From assembly GCA_017438525.1 (NCBI GenBank), contig JAFRVI010000078.1, positions 1 through 46,934 of the forward strand: DNA of 46,934 nt. The letters run 5' to 3'. Origin of the DNA: Clostridia bacterium. Lineage in GTDB: Bacteria > Bacillota > Clostridia > Oscillospirales > RGIG8002. The stretch's first letter is position 1, and each line of letters begins with the position of its first letter. The translations under genes were made by a program, and so were the position numbers. Shown piece after piece: positions 1 through 8,928 of the stretch. The notes beneath the pieces are model-generated. The model searched no databases. It was not told the DNA's origin and saw only the letters and a list, made by a program, of their open reading frames with translations.

Positions 1-176
1 TATATTCGCCTGCGGCGAGTTATATTGGGCTTCGCCCAGTTATATTCGCTTCGCGAGTGATATTGCGCTACGCGCAGGTTGAATATAGCAAGGCGAATAT
101 AATATAACTGCCTCACAGAGGCAATATAACTGATCCGCAGGATCAATATAACTGCCGTCAAAGACGGCAATATAAC
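1..176. repeat. Array of small triloop hairpins with a constant linker
   Basis: At least seven short inverted repeats follow one another. Each has a 3-5 bp (or longer) stem and a 3-nt loop: 7-17, 27-37, 47-55, 65-75, then 109-123, 131-145 and 153-169. The stems all differ in sequence. They are separated by a nearly constant 8-nt linker, GTTATATT in the left half and its reverse complement AATATAAC in the right half, so the two halves have opposite orientation. Bases 1-10 are also a perfect inverted copy of 92-101. The array runs into the window edge and is probably incomplete. There is no coding sequence up to 280. It is not a CRISPR: here the spacer is constant and the palindromes vary. Confidence 0.85.
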
Positions 177-205
177 TTGAAATAATACAAGTCTTATGCT
201 ATACT
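177..205 (+). promoter_or_regulatory. Sigma-A type promoter for the GNAT gene
   Basis: TTGAAA (177-182), a 17-bp spacer and TATACT (200-205) stand directly after the hairpin array and about 75 bp before the GNAT start codon. Confidence 0.6.
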
Positions 206-280
206 TTTATAAAAACCATGAAAGAAAAGAGCGAAAGAATGTAATAGAATCTCGGCAAATCCGGACTTACGGAGGAAGAT

Positions 281-748
281 ATGATCATTAGAAGGTTTTT
301 GCAAACTGATTCAAAAGAGGTGTCTGATTTAATTATCAAGACGCTTAGAGAAGTAAATATCAAAGATTATCCTAAAGAATATATTGAAAACGAAGTTCAA
401 AGATTGCAACCGAACAAAATCCTGAAGCGAGCAGAATGGACTCATTTTTACGTTGCGTGCGATGAGAACAAGATCGTGGGCTGTGGAGCCATAGGCCCTT
501 ACTGGGATAAAGTGGATGAAAGCAGTTTATTTACCATCTTCGTTTTACCCGATTATCAGGGTCAAGGAATCGGAAGAAAGATAATTGAAACCTTGGAAAA
601 AGACGAATACTTCCTGCGCGCGAAAAGAATTGAAATACCCGCCTCTATCACCGCAACTCCATTTTATATAAAAATGGGATACACATACAAAAACGGAATC
701 AGCGTACCGGATGAAGAAGGTCTTTTACGATTAGAAAAGCATAGATAA
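281..748 (+). CDS. GNAT family N-acetyltransferase
   Basis: This 155-residue protein has the GNAT fold signature. The strand around residues 85-90 (FTIFVLP) is followed by the acetyl-CoA pyrophosphate-binding loop QGQGIGRKII at about 93-102 (the Q/R-x-x-G-x-G/A motif). The C-terminal part has the usual YIKMGY-type strand. Such enzymes move an acetyl group from acetyl-CoA to an amine; the substrate cannot be told from sequence, and N-terminal protein, antibiotic or small-molecule amines are all possible. The ATG at 281 is preceded by a GGAGG site at about 270-274. A promoter lies at 177-205. The gene is more AT-rich than those downstream, which could point to recent acquisition. No clear terminator follows. 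Confidence 0.85.
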   Translation: MIIRRFLQTDSKEVSDLIIKTLREVNIKDYPKEYIENEVQRLQPNKILKRAEWTHFYVACDENKIVGCGAIGPYWDKVDESSLFTIFVLPDYQGQGIGRKIIETLEKDEYFLRAKRIEIPASITATPFYIKMGYTYKNGISVPDEEGLLRLEKHR

Positions 749-876
749 AAACAAATCCAGTTTTGTCGGGATATAACTCGCGTACAAATATCTATTCTTA
801 TCTTGATTTCCATTCGTTTTGTAAGTCTCACACATGAAATAAAGAATAAAATACCATATTTCCGAAGGTGGAATCT

Positions 877-1659
877 ATGGATTATCTTGAACAATACTAC
901 AACGACTACGACGAAGACGGGCGTCTTCTTTCCCGTCACGGACAGGTTGAATATCTGACTACTATGAAGTACGTGCGCGAGTGCCTCGCCGGCATTACCG
1001 ATCCGGCGATACTCGAAGTCGGAGCCGGGACCGGAAGATACAGCGTAACTCTCGCAAAGCAGGGCTTCAAAGTGACGGCTGTAGAACTGATCGAGCACAA
1101 CCTCGACGTGTTAAAATCCAAACTGGACGGCACGGAACCCATCACCGCGATCCGCGGAAACGCGCTGGATCTCTCCGCGTTTGACGACGATTCGTTTGAC
1201 CTGACCATGCTGCTCGGCCCGATGTATCACCTGTATACGAAAGAAGATAAACTGCGTGCGCTTTCCGAAGCCGTGCGAGTGACAAAAAGCGACGGTCACA
1301 TCCTCGTAGCTTATTGCATGAACGAGCCGACCGTCATTCAGTACGTTTTCGGCCTGAACAATCTGCGCGAAGTGACGGAGCTCAATATGCTGACTCCGGA
1401 CTGGCACTGCATCGGCGAGCCGAAAGACGTTTTTGAACTTGTCCGCACAGAAGACATCGCCGCGCTTGACGCCGAAGTGCCTGTGAAACGAATCAAGCTT
1501 GTCGCTGCGGACGGGGCGACGAATTACAAACGGGAGCTGATAGACGCCATGGACGACGAGACATTCGGGAAGTGGATGGATTATCATTTCGCCGTCTGCG
1601 AGCGGCAGGATCTGATCGGAGCTTCACATCATACTCTGGATATATTACGGAAGATCTGA
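877..1659 (+). CDS. Class I SAM-dependent methyltransferase
   Basis: This protein of about 260 residues has a Rossmann-type methyltransferase domain in its N-terminal half. Motif I is ILEVGAGTGRYSVTLA, followed by the acidic strand end VTAVEL, and later the motif IV/V region DLTMLLGPMYHL and LSEAVRVTKSDGHILVAY. It resembles the Methyltransf_11/25 group, which act on small molecules; the substrate is unknown. The start is placed at the ATG at 877 because AAGGTGG (865-871) sits at SD distance before it; a GTG at 868 in the same frame overlaps that SD and is unlikely. A terminator follows at 1671-1704, so the gene is transcribed alone or with the GNAT gene. Confidence 0.85.
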   Translation: MDYLEQYYNDYDEDGRLLSRHGQVEYLTTMKYVRECLAGITDPAILEVGAGTGRYSVTLAKQGFKVTAVELIEHNLDVLKSKLDGTEPITAIRGNALDLSAFDDDSFDLTMLLGPMYHLYTKEDKLRALSEAVRVTKSDGHILVAYCMNEPTVIQYVFGLNNLREVTELNMLTPDWHCIGEPKDVFELVRTEDIAALDAEVPVKRIKLVAADGATNYKRELIDAMDDETFGKWMDYHFAVCERQDLIGASHHTLDILRKI

Positions 1660-1670
1660 CACAACGTTCA

Positions 1671-1704
1671 AAATCCCCGCTTCTGCGGGGATTTTTTCTT
1701 TTTT
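1671..1704 (+). terminator. Rho-independent terminator after the methyltransferase gene
   Basis: AAATCCCCGC (1671-1680) pairs with GCGGGGATTT (1685-1694) around a TTCT loop. A T-rich tract follows. Confidence 0.9.
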
Positions 1705-1717
1705 ATCACTTTAATGC

Positions 1718-1746
1718 TTGACAGCGGAAAAACTGCGGAGTATAAT
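1718..1746 (+). promoter_or_regulatory. Consensus promoter for the HTH-cupin-acyl-CoA synthetase gene
   Basis: TTGACA (1718-1723) and TATAAT (1741-1746) are separated by exactly 17 bp, a perfect sigma-A consensus. The leader contains a small GC hairpin (ACGCGC/GCGCGT, about 1760-1773) and a strong AAGGAGG site before the ATG at 1806. Confidence 0.9.
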
Positions 1747-1805
1747 CGGAAAATAGTTTACGCGCAAGCGCGTGAATATTAAAAATCTAAAAAGGAGGAA
1801 ACAAA

Positions 1806-4097
1806 ATGGACAATCAGCTTGCCCTAACCGCTCAACGTATCAAGGAGCTGCGTCGAATTATCGGTAAGACGCCGGAGGAAATGGCCATAATTACGGGCGT
1901 ATCCGTTGAGGATTACGTCCGCTGCGAAAACGGAGAAAGCGATTTTTCGTTCACTTTCCTCCACAAGTGCGCCAAAACGTTCGGAGTCGACATCGCCGAC
2001 CTGCTGACCGGCGAAAACGCGAAGCTTTCCGCGTTCGCCATCGTCCGCAAAGGCGAGGGCTTCCCCATCGCGCGCCGCAAGGGGTTCAAGTATAATCACC
2101 TCGCCGCGAACTTCAAGAGCCGCCTTTCCGAGCCGTTCTGGGTGCGCGCGCCCTACGACGCGGAAGCGCAGAACAAGCCCATCCCGCTGGCTTCGCACGC
2201 CGGCGAGGAGTTCGACTACATACTCAAGGGCAGCTTGAAGGTACAGATCGGCGACCACGTCGATTACCTCTATGAAGGCGACAGCGTATTCTACGACAGC
2301 ATCACTCCCCACGGAATGATCGCCGCGGGCGACGGCGACTGCGAATTCGTCGCAATCGTCATGGATCCCGCCGGACACGCTCAGGAATACAACGCGCACG
2401 AAGGCCTCACGGGCGAAGTCAGCCGCCGCAGCGTGGAAGCGCAGGACGATCAGATCTGGCGCGATTTCATCGACGTCACGGAGGACGAGAACGGCGCGCT
2501 GAAGGAAATAAACTTCAAGCACAAGGATAACTTCAACTTCGCGTTCGACGTCGTTGACGAGCTCGCAAAGCGCCATCCTGACAAGCGTGCGATGCTCCAC
2601 CTCGACGGAGAAAAGCACGAGCGCAGCTTCACCTTTAAGGAAATGTCCGAGCTTTCGTCGCAGGCGGCGAACTACCTCAGCTCGCTCGGCGTCAAAAAGG
2701 GCGACCGCGTTATGCTGGTGCTCAAGCGCAACTATCACTTCTGGTTCTGCATGCTCGCGCTGCACAAGATCGGCGCGATCGCCATACCCGCCACACACCT
2801 GCTCGTCAAGAAGGATTACGAATACCGATTCAAAACCGCGGGCGTTTCCGCGATAATCTGCTCCGCGGACTGCGACGGGCCGCATCAGGCGGACCTCGCG
2901 GCGGAGACCTGCCCCGAGCTGAAGATCAAGGTCGTCGCCGACGGCGAATATCCCGGCTGGCACTTCCTCGACGGCGAGATGAAGGCGTTCCCGACGGTCT
3001 TCCCGCGCGAGAACAACGACTCGAAGGCGGAGGATATCATGCTGATGTTCTTCTCCTCAGGCACGACGGGCTATCCGAAGATCGCCGCCCACAAGTTCAC
3101 CTATCCCCTCGCCCACTTTGTGACCGCGCACTACTGGCACAACGTCAATCCCGACGGTCTGCACTTCACGATCGCGGACACCGGCTGGGGAAAGGCGCTC
3201 TGGGGCAAGTTCTACGGGCAGTGGCTCTGCGAAGCCGGCGTTTTCACCTACGACTTCGAGAAGTTCAAGGCGGACGATATACTGCCGCTTTTCAAGAGGT
3301 ATAACATCACCACCTTCTGCGCGCCTCCGACGATGTACCGTTTCTTCATCAAGGAGGATCTGAAGAAATACGACCTCTCCTCACTGCAGTACGCGACCGT
3401 TGCCGGCGAAGCCCTCAACCCCGAGGTCTTCGACCGCTTCTACGACGCGACGGGGCTGAAGATAATGGAGGGCTTCGGGCAGACCGAGACGACGCTGACC
3501 GTAGCCAACCTAATCGGCATGGTGCCGAAGCCCGGCTCCATGGGCAAGCCCACACCGCAGTACGACGTCGACATCGTTCTCCCCGACGGCAAATCCACGA
3601 AGGTCGGCGAGATCGGCGAGATAGTCATCCGCACCGACAGGCGCGTTCCCGTCGGACTCTTCCGCGAATACTACCGCGACGCCGAGAAGACCGCGGAAGC
3701 GTGGCACGACGGCGTCTACCACACCGGCGACACCGCGTGGCGCGACGAGGACGGCTATTACTGGTACGTCGGACGCATCGACGATCTGATCAAGTCCTCC
3801 GGCTACCGCATCGGACCTTTCGAGATCGAGAGCGTCATCATGGAGCTCCCCTACGTGCTCGAATGCGCCGTCACCGCCGTTCCGGACGAGATCCGCGGCC
3901 AGGTCGTCAAGGCGACGATAGTGCTGACGAAGGGCACCGTCGGCAGCGACGAGCTGAAGAAGGAAGTTCAGAACTACGTCAAGACACACACAGCGCCTTA
4001 TAAGTATCCGCGCATAGTCGAGTTCGTTGACGAGCTGCCGAAGACGATAAGCGGCAAGATCCGCAGAGTCGACATCAGGACCGAAGACGCGAAGTAA
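1806..4097 (+). CDS. HTH-cupin-acyl-CoA synthetase fusion protein
   Basis: Three modules lie in one 763-residue protein. Residues about 8-68 are an XRE-type helix-turn-helix (TPEEMAIITGVSVEDYVRCE). Residues about 100-195 are a cupin barrel (HAGEEFDYILKGSLKVQIG, then the second cupin motif near YEGDSVFYDSITPHGM). Residues about 225-760 are an ANL-family acyl-CoA synthetase with FFSSGTTGYPK (AMP-binding P-loop), GFGQTETT (A5), the HTGD motif, GRIDDLIKSSGYRIGPFEIE and the C-terminal catalytic lysine region PKTISGKIRR. The enzyme part should activate a carboxylic acid with ATP and CoA; it resembles acetyl- or medium-chain acyl-CoA synthetases. HTH plus cupin is the usual layout of small-molecule-responsive regulators. 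Thus the protein may sense and activate the same acid, which is inference. Strong promoter and SD. Confidence 0.9.
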   Translation: MDNQLALTAQRIKELRRIIGKTPEEMAIITGVSVEDYVRCENGESDFSFTFLHKCAKTFGVDIADLLTGENAKLSAFAIVRKGEGFPIARRKGFKYNHLAANFKSRLSEPFWVRAPYDAEAQNKPIPLASHAGEEFDYILKGSLKVQIGDHVDYLYEGDSVFYDSITPHGMIAAGDGDCEFVAIVMDPAGHAQEYNAHEGLTGEVSRRSVEAQDDQIWRDFIDVTEDENGALKEINFKHKDNFNFAFDVVDELAKRHPDKRAMLHLDGEKHERSFTFKEMSELSSQAANYLSSLGVKKGDRVMLVLKRNYHFWFCMLALHKIGAIAIPATHLLVKKDYEYRFKTAGVSAIICSADCDGPHQADLAAETCPELKIKVVADGEYPGWHFLDGEMKAFPTVFPRENNDSKAEDIMLMFFSSGTTGYPKIAAHKFTYPLAHFVTAHYWHNVNPDGLHFTIADTGWGKALWGKFYGQWLCEAGVFTYDFEKFKADDILPLFKRYNITTFCAPPTMYRFFIKEDLKKYDLSSLQYATVAGEALNPEVFDRFYDATGLKIMEGFGQTETTLTVANLIGMVPKPGSMGKPTPQYDVDIVLPDGKSTKVGEIGEIVIRTDRRVPVGLFREYYRDAEKTAEAWHDGVYHTGDTAWRDEDGYYWYVGRIDDLIKSSGYRIGPFEIESVIMELPYVLECAVTAVPDEIRGQVVKATIVLTKGTVGSDELKKEVQNYVKTHTAPYKYPRIVEFVDELPKTISGKIRRVDIRTEDAK

Positions 4098-4115
4098 TAA
4101 TACGCGAAACACATT

Positions 4116-4147
4116 GCAACAGCCCTCCCGTTCGGGAGGGCTGTTGC
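4116..4147. terminator. Strong hairpin between convergent genes
   Basis: A perfect 14-bp stem (GCAACAGCCCTCCC at 4116-4129 with its complement at 4134-4147) lies between two convergent stop codons. It has no long T-run but probably ends transcription from both sides. Confidence 0.7.
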
Positions 4148-4167
4148 TACGTCATAAGAGTCACATT

Positions 4168-7100
4168 CTAATTTCCGAGACTTGATACGTCCGCCAGCTT
4201 CGCGGCGACGCGGAGTATAGCCAGCGCGTCGTCGACCTCGACCTTGCCGTTGCCGTCGATGTCGCCTATCGCGATAGCTTCGGGCGTTTCCGCAGCCAGC
4301 TTCGCGGCTATGCGCAGCGCCGCAAGGGCGTCGTCGACCTCGATCTTACCATTGCCGTTGAAGTCACCCTTCATCAGCGGGCTGACTTCCGAAGTATCGA
4401 CGACGATGAAGAAAACGGACGCTGGTTTGTAGCCATTCGTGACGGTAAGAACGTACTCGCCCACTTTGTTTACCGGCGTGCCGTCATACTCTTCTCCGTT
4501 CAGCGCGGCGGTGCCGACATCCCACGCGGGAGCGGCTGTTTCATCGTTCGCAAGGTCAAAGACCTGGCGTTCGGATACGCCGGTGATGACCGGAACCTGA
4601 GTGTTATCCGTCACGGTGAATGTAACGGTCGCTTCGGTGCCGTGGTTATTCACGACAAGCGTATGCTCGCCCGCTTCGGTCACGGGAGTTCCCGCCACAT
4701 AGTATTCGCCGTCGAGGAACGCCATGCCGCTGTCCCACGAGGCGGACGGTGCTTCGCCGTTCGTTATATCGTACGTCGCACCGTCGGTTATTCCGCTTAT
4801 TACAGGCGCTTCACCCGGTTCCGTATACGCTGCCAGCTCGGTGAACACAAACATTCCCTTTGCACCTTTTCCTGAGAAACCGATGGTGTTTAACTTCGCC
4901 AGGTCAAGCGTTTCTTCTCCGGAAACGTGAGTAAAATCAGAGAAAGGTATATGGATATACTGTCCGGTCGTCGTTATGGTCGGCAGCGGAGCGCTGAACA
5001 TAAAGCCGCCCTCGACGCCGGTGTGTCCGATGTAGATTTTACCGTTGGACTGCTCCTTCGTCAACCCCTTCGCCCAGATCGAGATACCGTCGCTGTTTGA
5101 AAGGTCGGCGCCGAACGGATTGCGGCCGACAACCTCTCCGTCGCTCGTTGTATTATACATTGTCCACGCAGTAGTCGAGCTCGCACTTATACAGAGCGAC
5201 TGTTTGACATTCGGGGTGATTGAAATTGATGAAGACGTCAGACTGAGAGTCGCTTTTGTCGAGGTCATCTGAGCGACATCCTCCGGCGTCCAGCCGTCGA
5301 AGCCGTTGAGGACAACTTCGCCGCCCGGAAGCTTGACGAGATGGTTCGCGGCGTTGTTTATAATGATTACACGTTCCGCGATTTCCGCGGCGGTCACCTT
5401 CTGCGAACGAAGCAGCGGGTTCGCTCCCTCCATCGCTTCACGCAGCTTCGCCACACTGTCCTCGGTATAATGCGAATAATCTATATCCAAGGCGGCGCTT
5501 ATCGCGTTATAAAGCGGCGACTTATCAACCGTCTTCGGCAGAGTCCAGAAATAAACAGCTTCATTCTGCTGCATCGGAGCAGCGAGCACCGAGGTACCAT
5601 CCGCCGAGAACGCGATATCCGAGAGGCAGTTTCCTCTCTTGCTGCTCGCCGTCGCATGGAAAATGTATAGCAATCCGCCGTTTCTGTCATAGATACGGGC
5701 AGTCCCGTCAAGCGAGCAAACGGCAATGCGGTTCCCGTCGGAAGAGAACTTCGCGGAAGTCGTCATCTGAGCGAACCCGTCAAGCAATGCGACGAGTCTT
5801 CCGCTTCCGAGATCAAAGAGTCTGGCGTTATTATCACTCGAAGTCGCAACAAGGCGGCTCCCGTCCGAAGAAACAGCAATAGACGCAATCGATGCACAGT
5901 CAGGATTCTCGATCGTCATGACGGCTTCGCCGGTTTCCGCGTCATAGAGCAGGATATCGCCCTTTTCATTGGAGGCGACGAATCTTGTACTGTTTGGAAT
6001 GAATTCTACCCCTCGCACAGTCGAAGACATATCAACGTCTCTCAATATCTCGAAAGTATCGGCATCGAGGATGAAAACCTTGCCTGACGACGTGCCTACA
6101 GCAACAAACACTCCGTTATCGGACGCGGATATCGCTCTGGCGTCGGAACCGAGATACGTCTTTCTGCGCAGCGATCCCGCCGATGAGCTGAAAGCGTATA
6201 TGTATTTGTTGTCACCGGGGGCATCGGTCATGTTGTCATTTCTACCGCCAGCGAAAATCGTCGACTCGTCCGCGGAAAACTCCAGCGCTTCAAAATAAAC
6301 GCCCGGAGCGCTCACGAATGTCCTTGCCGCAAGGTTATCGGACTTATATATCACTATGCCGCTCACGCGCGAGCCGACAGCGAGATACTTGCCGCTGGGC
6401 GAATACTTCAGCGCGTAAAGCGGACCCGCCTGCGAATTCTCATAATTTGCCATTTCACCGGTCTTCGCGTTATGCTGTATCACTCTGCCCTCACGGTCGA
6501 TAACCGTGATGTAATTACCGTTCGGTGAAGCGGCGACTCTTGAGGCGCCTTTATCTCCTATGGTGCTGCCGATTTTAGCACCCTCCGTCGATTCACGGGA
6601 GGCCACTTCGGCAGCAGCCGTCATATCTTCGGCACGCTTTGAAACGCGAATGTAATCGATATTGAATTCGGATTCGGCGGCGGTTTCTTCATAAGCTACA
6701 TTGCCTCCGGGTCCGCGAACGGAGGTGTTCAGAATGATATAATGCGGATTGTCACCGTATCCCCAGCGCGAAGCGTCAGTCGTCATATTCATCGAAATAT
6801 ACTGCATTCCGTCAAAGTAAATACGCAGTTGGTCGTGTTCCCATTCAAGTCCGTAGGTATGATAATCGTCACCTAAGCTGACATCATTCTTGTTATAGAA
6901 TTCTACGCCTTTGACGAATTCTCTGCTGCTGTCGACATAGTCGGAAAGCCAATGGAGAGTCCCGTAAAGCTTGGAGTCCTCTTTTCCGCCGCCGACGAGC
7001 TCCATGATATCGATTTCGCCGTTTTGAGGCCAATTCCCGTTAACTCCCATCATCCAAAGCGCCGGCCAGATCCAGTAACCGGTCGGGAGCTTCGCACGCA

Positions 7101-8643
7101 TCTCGACCTTCCCGTAAGACATGTAAAAATGCCCCTCGGTCGTCAGATATCCGCCGACAACCGGATAACCGTTATACGCCTCACGTTTTGTGCGAATAAC
7201 AAGTTCGCCGTCGCTTACGGAAACAAATCTTTCGTTGTCGCGGAAGTAGACGGGTTCTGTATCGGGTCGATTCTTCGCGTCGTAGACCATCCACTTGCTG
7301 CGATCGACGGCGTCACCGTCGAACTCGTCGTTCCAGACTTGATTCCATCCGCCGCGGACGCATTCATAGACATCCCACACCTGCTGCACGGTCGATGCTT
7401 TGAGGTTTCCGGCGACATAGTTGAGATAAGAGTTCGCAGATGCGACCACGATTTTGAATCCATTGGACGACCTGTTTATTTTCCATTCCTGCATTTCGTC
7501 GGAAAGATTCAGTATAGATGTATCTATCTTATAGCTCAGAACATAGCTGCTTGCACTCAGCGCGAGCGAGCTGTTTTTGTTTATTATCCTGAATGTACCG
7601 TCGCCGTGACGATAAAGCTGCCACTCCTGGCAAGGATCCTCGCGCCTTTCTTCCATAGTGACATTAAGGCCCGACTGCTTGTTGACGATACGATTTTCAT
7701 AGCCGGTCGAAGTCATGGTTTCGGTATCTGTCACAGCCGGAGAAAGCGTCAGCGCAAGGCCGGTGCTGCTGTCGACGATTTTGTAGTAACTTCCGGATGT
7801 TATTGTCGTAGTTTTGACCTCTTGATACTCCGGCTTCACAGTAGAAAGAATGCTCTCGGTAAAGCAGTGCAGGTCGGAAACGCGAGCGATGAAACCCGGT
7901 CTTACCCCCTCGAACGAGAAAGCTATATAGTTCAATTCGGCGAGATCGATTCCGCTGCCGACGGCGTCATAATCGGCAGTGAAAAATTCCCAGTCGATTG
8001 CAACATAGCCGTTCCTGGCAGGAATGCCGGCGGCAGTATAGGTCTTTCTTCCTCTTTCGTTTCTGACGCCGACGGAAACGGTGACGGTCTTTACGAGCGA
8101 AATATTATCGAAGTCGGTGCGGAAGCGCAGCCCCGCAGTATCCGAAATATCACCGGTAAAAACATCGGCTCCATCTATCTCCGTATCAGAGGCAGCGTTC
8201 GAAAAGAATGCAATATCTTTGCCGGCTGTTACGACTTTGACGGCGGGCCCGTTCTGAACTGCCTCATCGTAAAAGACCGCACACCCGGATGTATCGGTAA
8301 ACGATGAAACTGTCGTCGAGTCCCATGCGGCGAATCCGTCGATCTCTCGCCTTTCGGGCGATGCAACGGCAGTGAACCCGCCGATCGCGTCGGTAAGAAG
8401 CGCAGTTACCGAAGCGACATCGGCATTGGAAGGACTATCAGAATACAACAGCGCTTCGGCAGCATCGTAAGCCGCCTTCAGCTGCCTGCGCGAAACACAG
8501 GTGCCGTCACTGTAAAGCAGCTCCGCTGCAGTAATAGACAACGCCTCAAGCTCGCCGGTTCCGGCCGCAACGTGAGTTATCGCCGTCGGCAGAATCAGGG
8601 CGAGGCACAAAACAGTTGAAATTATACGTTTTACATTCTTCAT
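4168..8643 (-). CDS. Secreted GH16 glycosidase with beta-propeller and dockerin (paralogue A)
   Basis: This 1491-residue secreted protein begins with a signal peptide (KNVKRIIS then a hydrophobic stretch). The ATG at 8643 is preferred over one 45 bp upstream because GGAGG precedes it. In order: a FIVAR-like helical stretch (to about 65), a beta-sandwich resembling a carbohydrate-binding module, a ricin-type trefoil (about 285-430), a GH16 domain (about 433-670), a WD40-like propeller (about 690-1010), a second FIVAR-like helix bundle, a second beta-sandwich, two Ig-like repeats and a type I dockerin (about 1427-1487, two D-x-N/D-x-N-G loops). The GH16 acid/base and nucleophile motif EIDIME is intact (E543, D545, E548), so it should cleave beta-1,3/1,4-glucan-type polymers. 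The dockerin suggests docking to a cohesin scaffold. An extended -10 lies at 8709-8717. Confidence 0.9.
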   Translation of the reverse strand: MKNVKRIISTVLCLALILPTAITHVAAGTGELEALSITAAELLYSDGTCVSRRQLKAAYDAAEALLYSDSPSNADVASVTALLTDAIGGFTAVASPERREIDGFAAWDSTTVSSFTDTSGCAVFYDEAVQNGPAVKVVTAGKDIAFFSNAASDTEIDGADVFTGDISDTAGLRFRTDFDNISLVKTVTVSVGVRNERGRKTYTAAGIPARNGYVAIDWEFFTADYDAVGSGIDLAELNYIAFSFEGVRPGFIARVSDLHCFTESILSTVKPEYQEVKTTTITSGSYYKIVDSSTGLALTLSPAVTDTETMTSTGYENRIVNKQSGLNVTMEERREDPCQEWQLYRHGDGTFRIINKNSSLALSASSYVLSYKIDTSILNLSDEMQEWKINRSSNGFKIVVASANSYLNYVAGNLKASTVQQVWDVYECVRGGWNQVWNDEFDGDAVDRSKWMVYDAKNRPDTEPVYFRDNERFVSVSDGELVIRTKREAYNGYPVVGGYLTTEGHFYMSYGKVEMRAKLPTGYWIWPALWMMGVNGNWPQNGEIDIMELVGGGKEDSKLYGTLHWLSDYVDSSREFVKGVEFYNKNDVSLGDDYHTYGLEWEHDQLRIYFDGMQYISMNMTTDASRWGYGDNPHYIILNTSVRGPGGNVAYEETAAESEFNIDYIRVSKRAEDMTAAAEVASRESTEGAKIGSTIGDKGASRVAASPNGNYITVIDREGRVIQHNAKTGEMANYENSQAGPLYALKYSPSGKYLAVGSRVSGIVIYKSDNLAARTFVSAPGVYFEALEFSADESTIFAGGRNDNMTDAPGDNKYIYAFSSSAGSLRRKTYLGSDARAISASDNGVFVAVGTSSGKVFILDADTFEILRDVDMSSTVRGVEFIPNSTRFVASNEKGDILLYDAETGEAVMTIENPDCASIASIAVSSDGSRLVATSSDNNARLFDLGSGRLVALLDGFAQMTTSAKFSSDGNRIAVCSLDGTARIYDRNGGLLYIFHATASSKRGNCLSDIAFSADGTSVLAAPMQQNEAVYFWTLPKTVDKSPLYNAISAALDIDYSHYTEDSVAKLREAMEGANPLLRSQKVTAAEIAERVIIINNAANHLVKLPGGEVVLNGFDGWTPEDVAQMTSTKATLSLTSSSISITPNVKQSLCISASSTTAWTMYNTTSDGEVVGRNPFGADLSNSDGISIWAKGLTKEQSNGKIYIGHTGVEGGFMFSAPLPTITTTGQYIHIPFSDFTHVSGEETLDLAKLNTIGFSGKGAKGMFVFTELAAYTEPGEAPVISGITDGATYDITNGEAPSASWDSGMAFLDGEYYVAGTPVTEAGEHTLVVNNHGTEATVTFTVTDNTQVPVITGVSERQVFDLANDETAAPAWDVGTAALNGEEYDGTPVNKVGEYVLTVTNGYKPASVFFIVVDTSEVSPLMKGDFNGNGKIEVDDALAALRIAAKLAAETPEAIAIGDIDGNGKVEVDDALAILRVAAKLADVSSLGN

Positions 8644-8893
8644 CAGTTTTCCTCCGAAAGATTTACAAATAGCGCCAAAACAGCGCATAATCCCACGTTT
8701 TCGTATATATTATATCAGAACAGCACATGATAATCTTGTCATATTGTGATAATATTCTTGATATGTGATATCCTGAAACTATATATGCCTTTAAAATTTC
8801 GGAAACACAGATTGAGCGTCCAGCTCTTTTACCTCTCTTTGCAATGTATATTACATTTTTTACAAAAAAGTTGAAATATTTTTAAAAAAACTA
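8644..8893. other. AT-rich divergent intergenic region
   Basis: This non-coding stretch separates paralogue A (leftward) from the RNA candidate (rightward). Beyond the promoter elements listed separately, only AT-rich sequence with short A and T runs is seen. Confidence 0.6.
8709..8717 (-). promoter_or_regulatory. Extended -10 element for paralogue A
   Basis: On the minus strand the sequence reads TGATATAAT, an extended -10 (TG-N-TATAAT) about 65 bp before the ATG. No good -35 is seen at 17 bp. Confidence 0.5.
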
Positions 8894-8922
8894 TTGACAT
8901 TTACGATAAGTGATGCTAATAT
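8894..8922 (+). promoter_or_regulatory. Promoter of the RNA candidate
   Basis: TTGACA (8894-8899), a 17-bp spacer and TAATAT (8917-8922). It points away from paralogue A and is followed by a long non-coding, hairpin-rich stretch. Confidence 0.8.
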
Positions 8923-8928
8923 ATAAGC

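Noticed and set aside
1-176. CRISPR array
   Set aside because: The repeated part is only 8 nt and the variable parts are palindromes of 9-17 nt; no cas genes are present.
4116-4147. Riboswitch or other RNA element
   Set aside because: It is a single perfect hairpin between convergent stop codons, best explained as a terminator.
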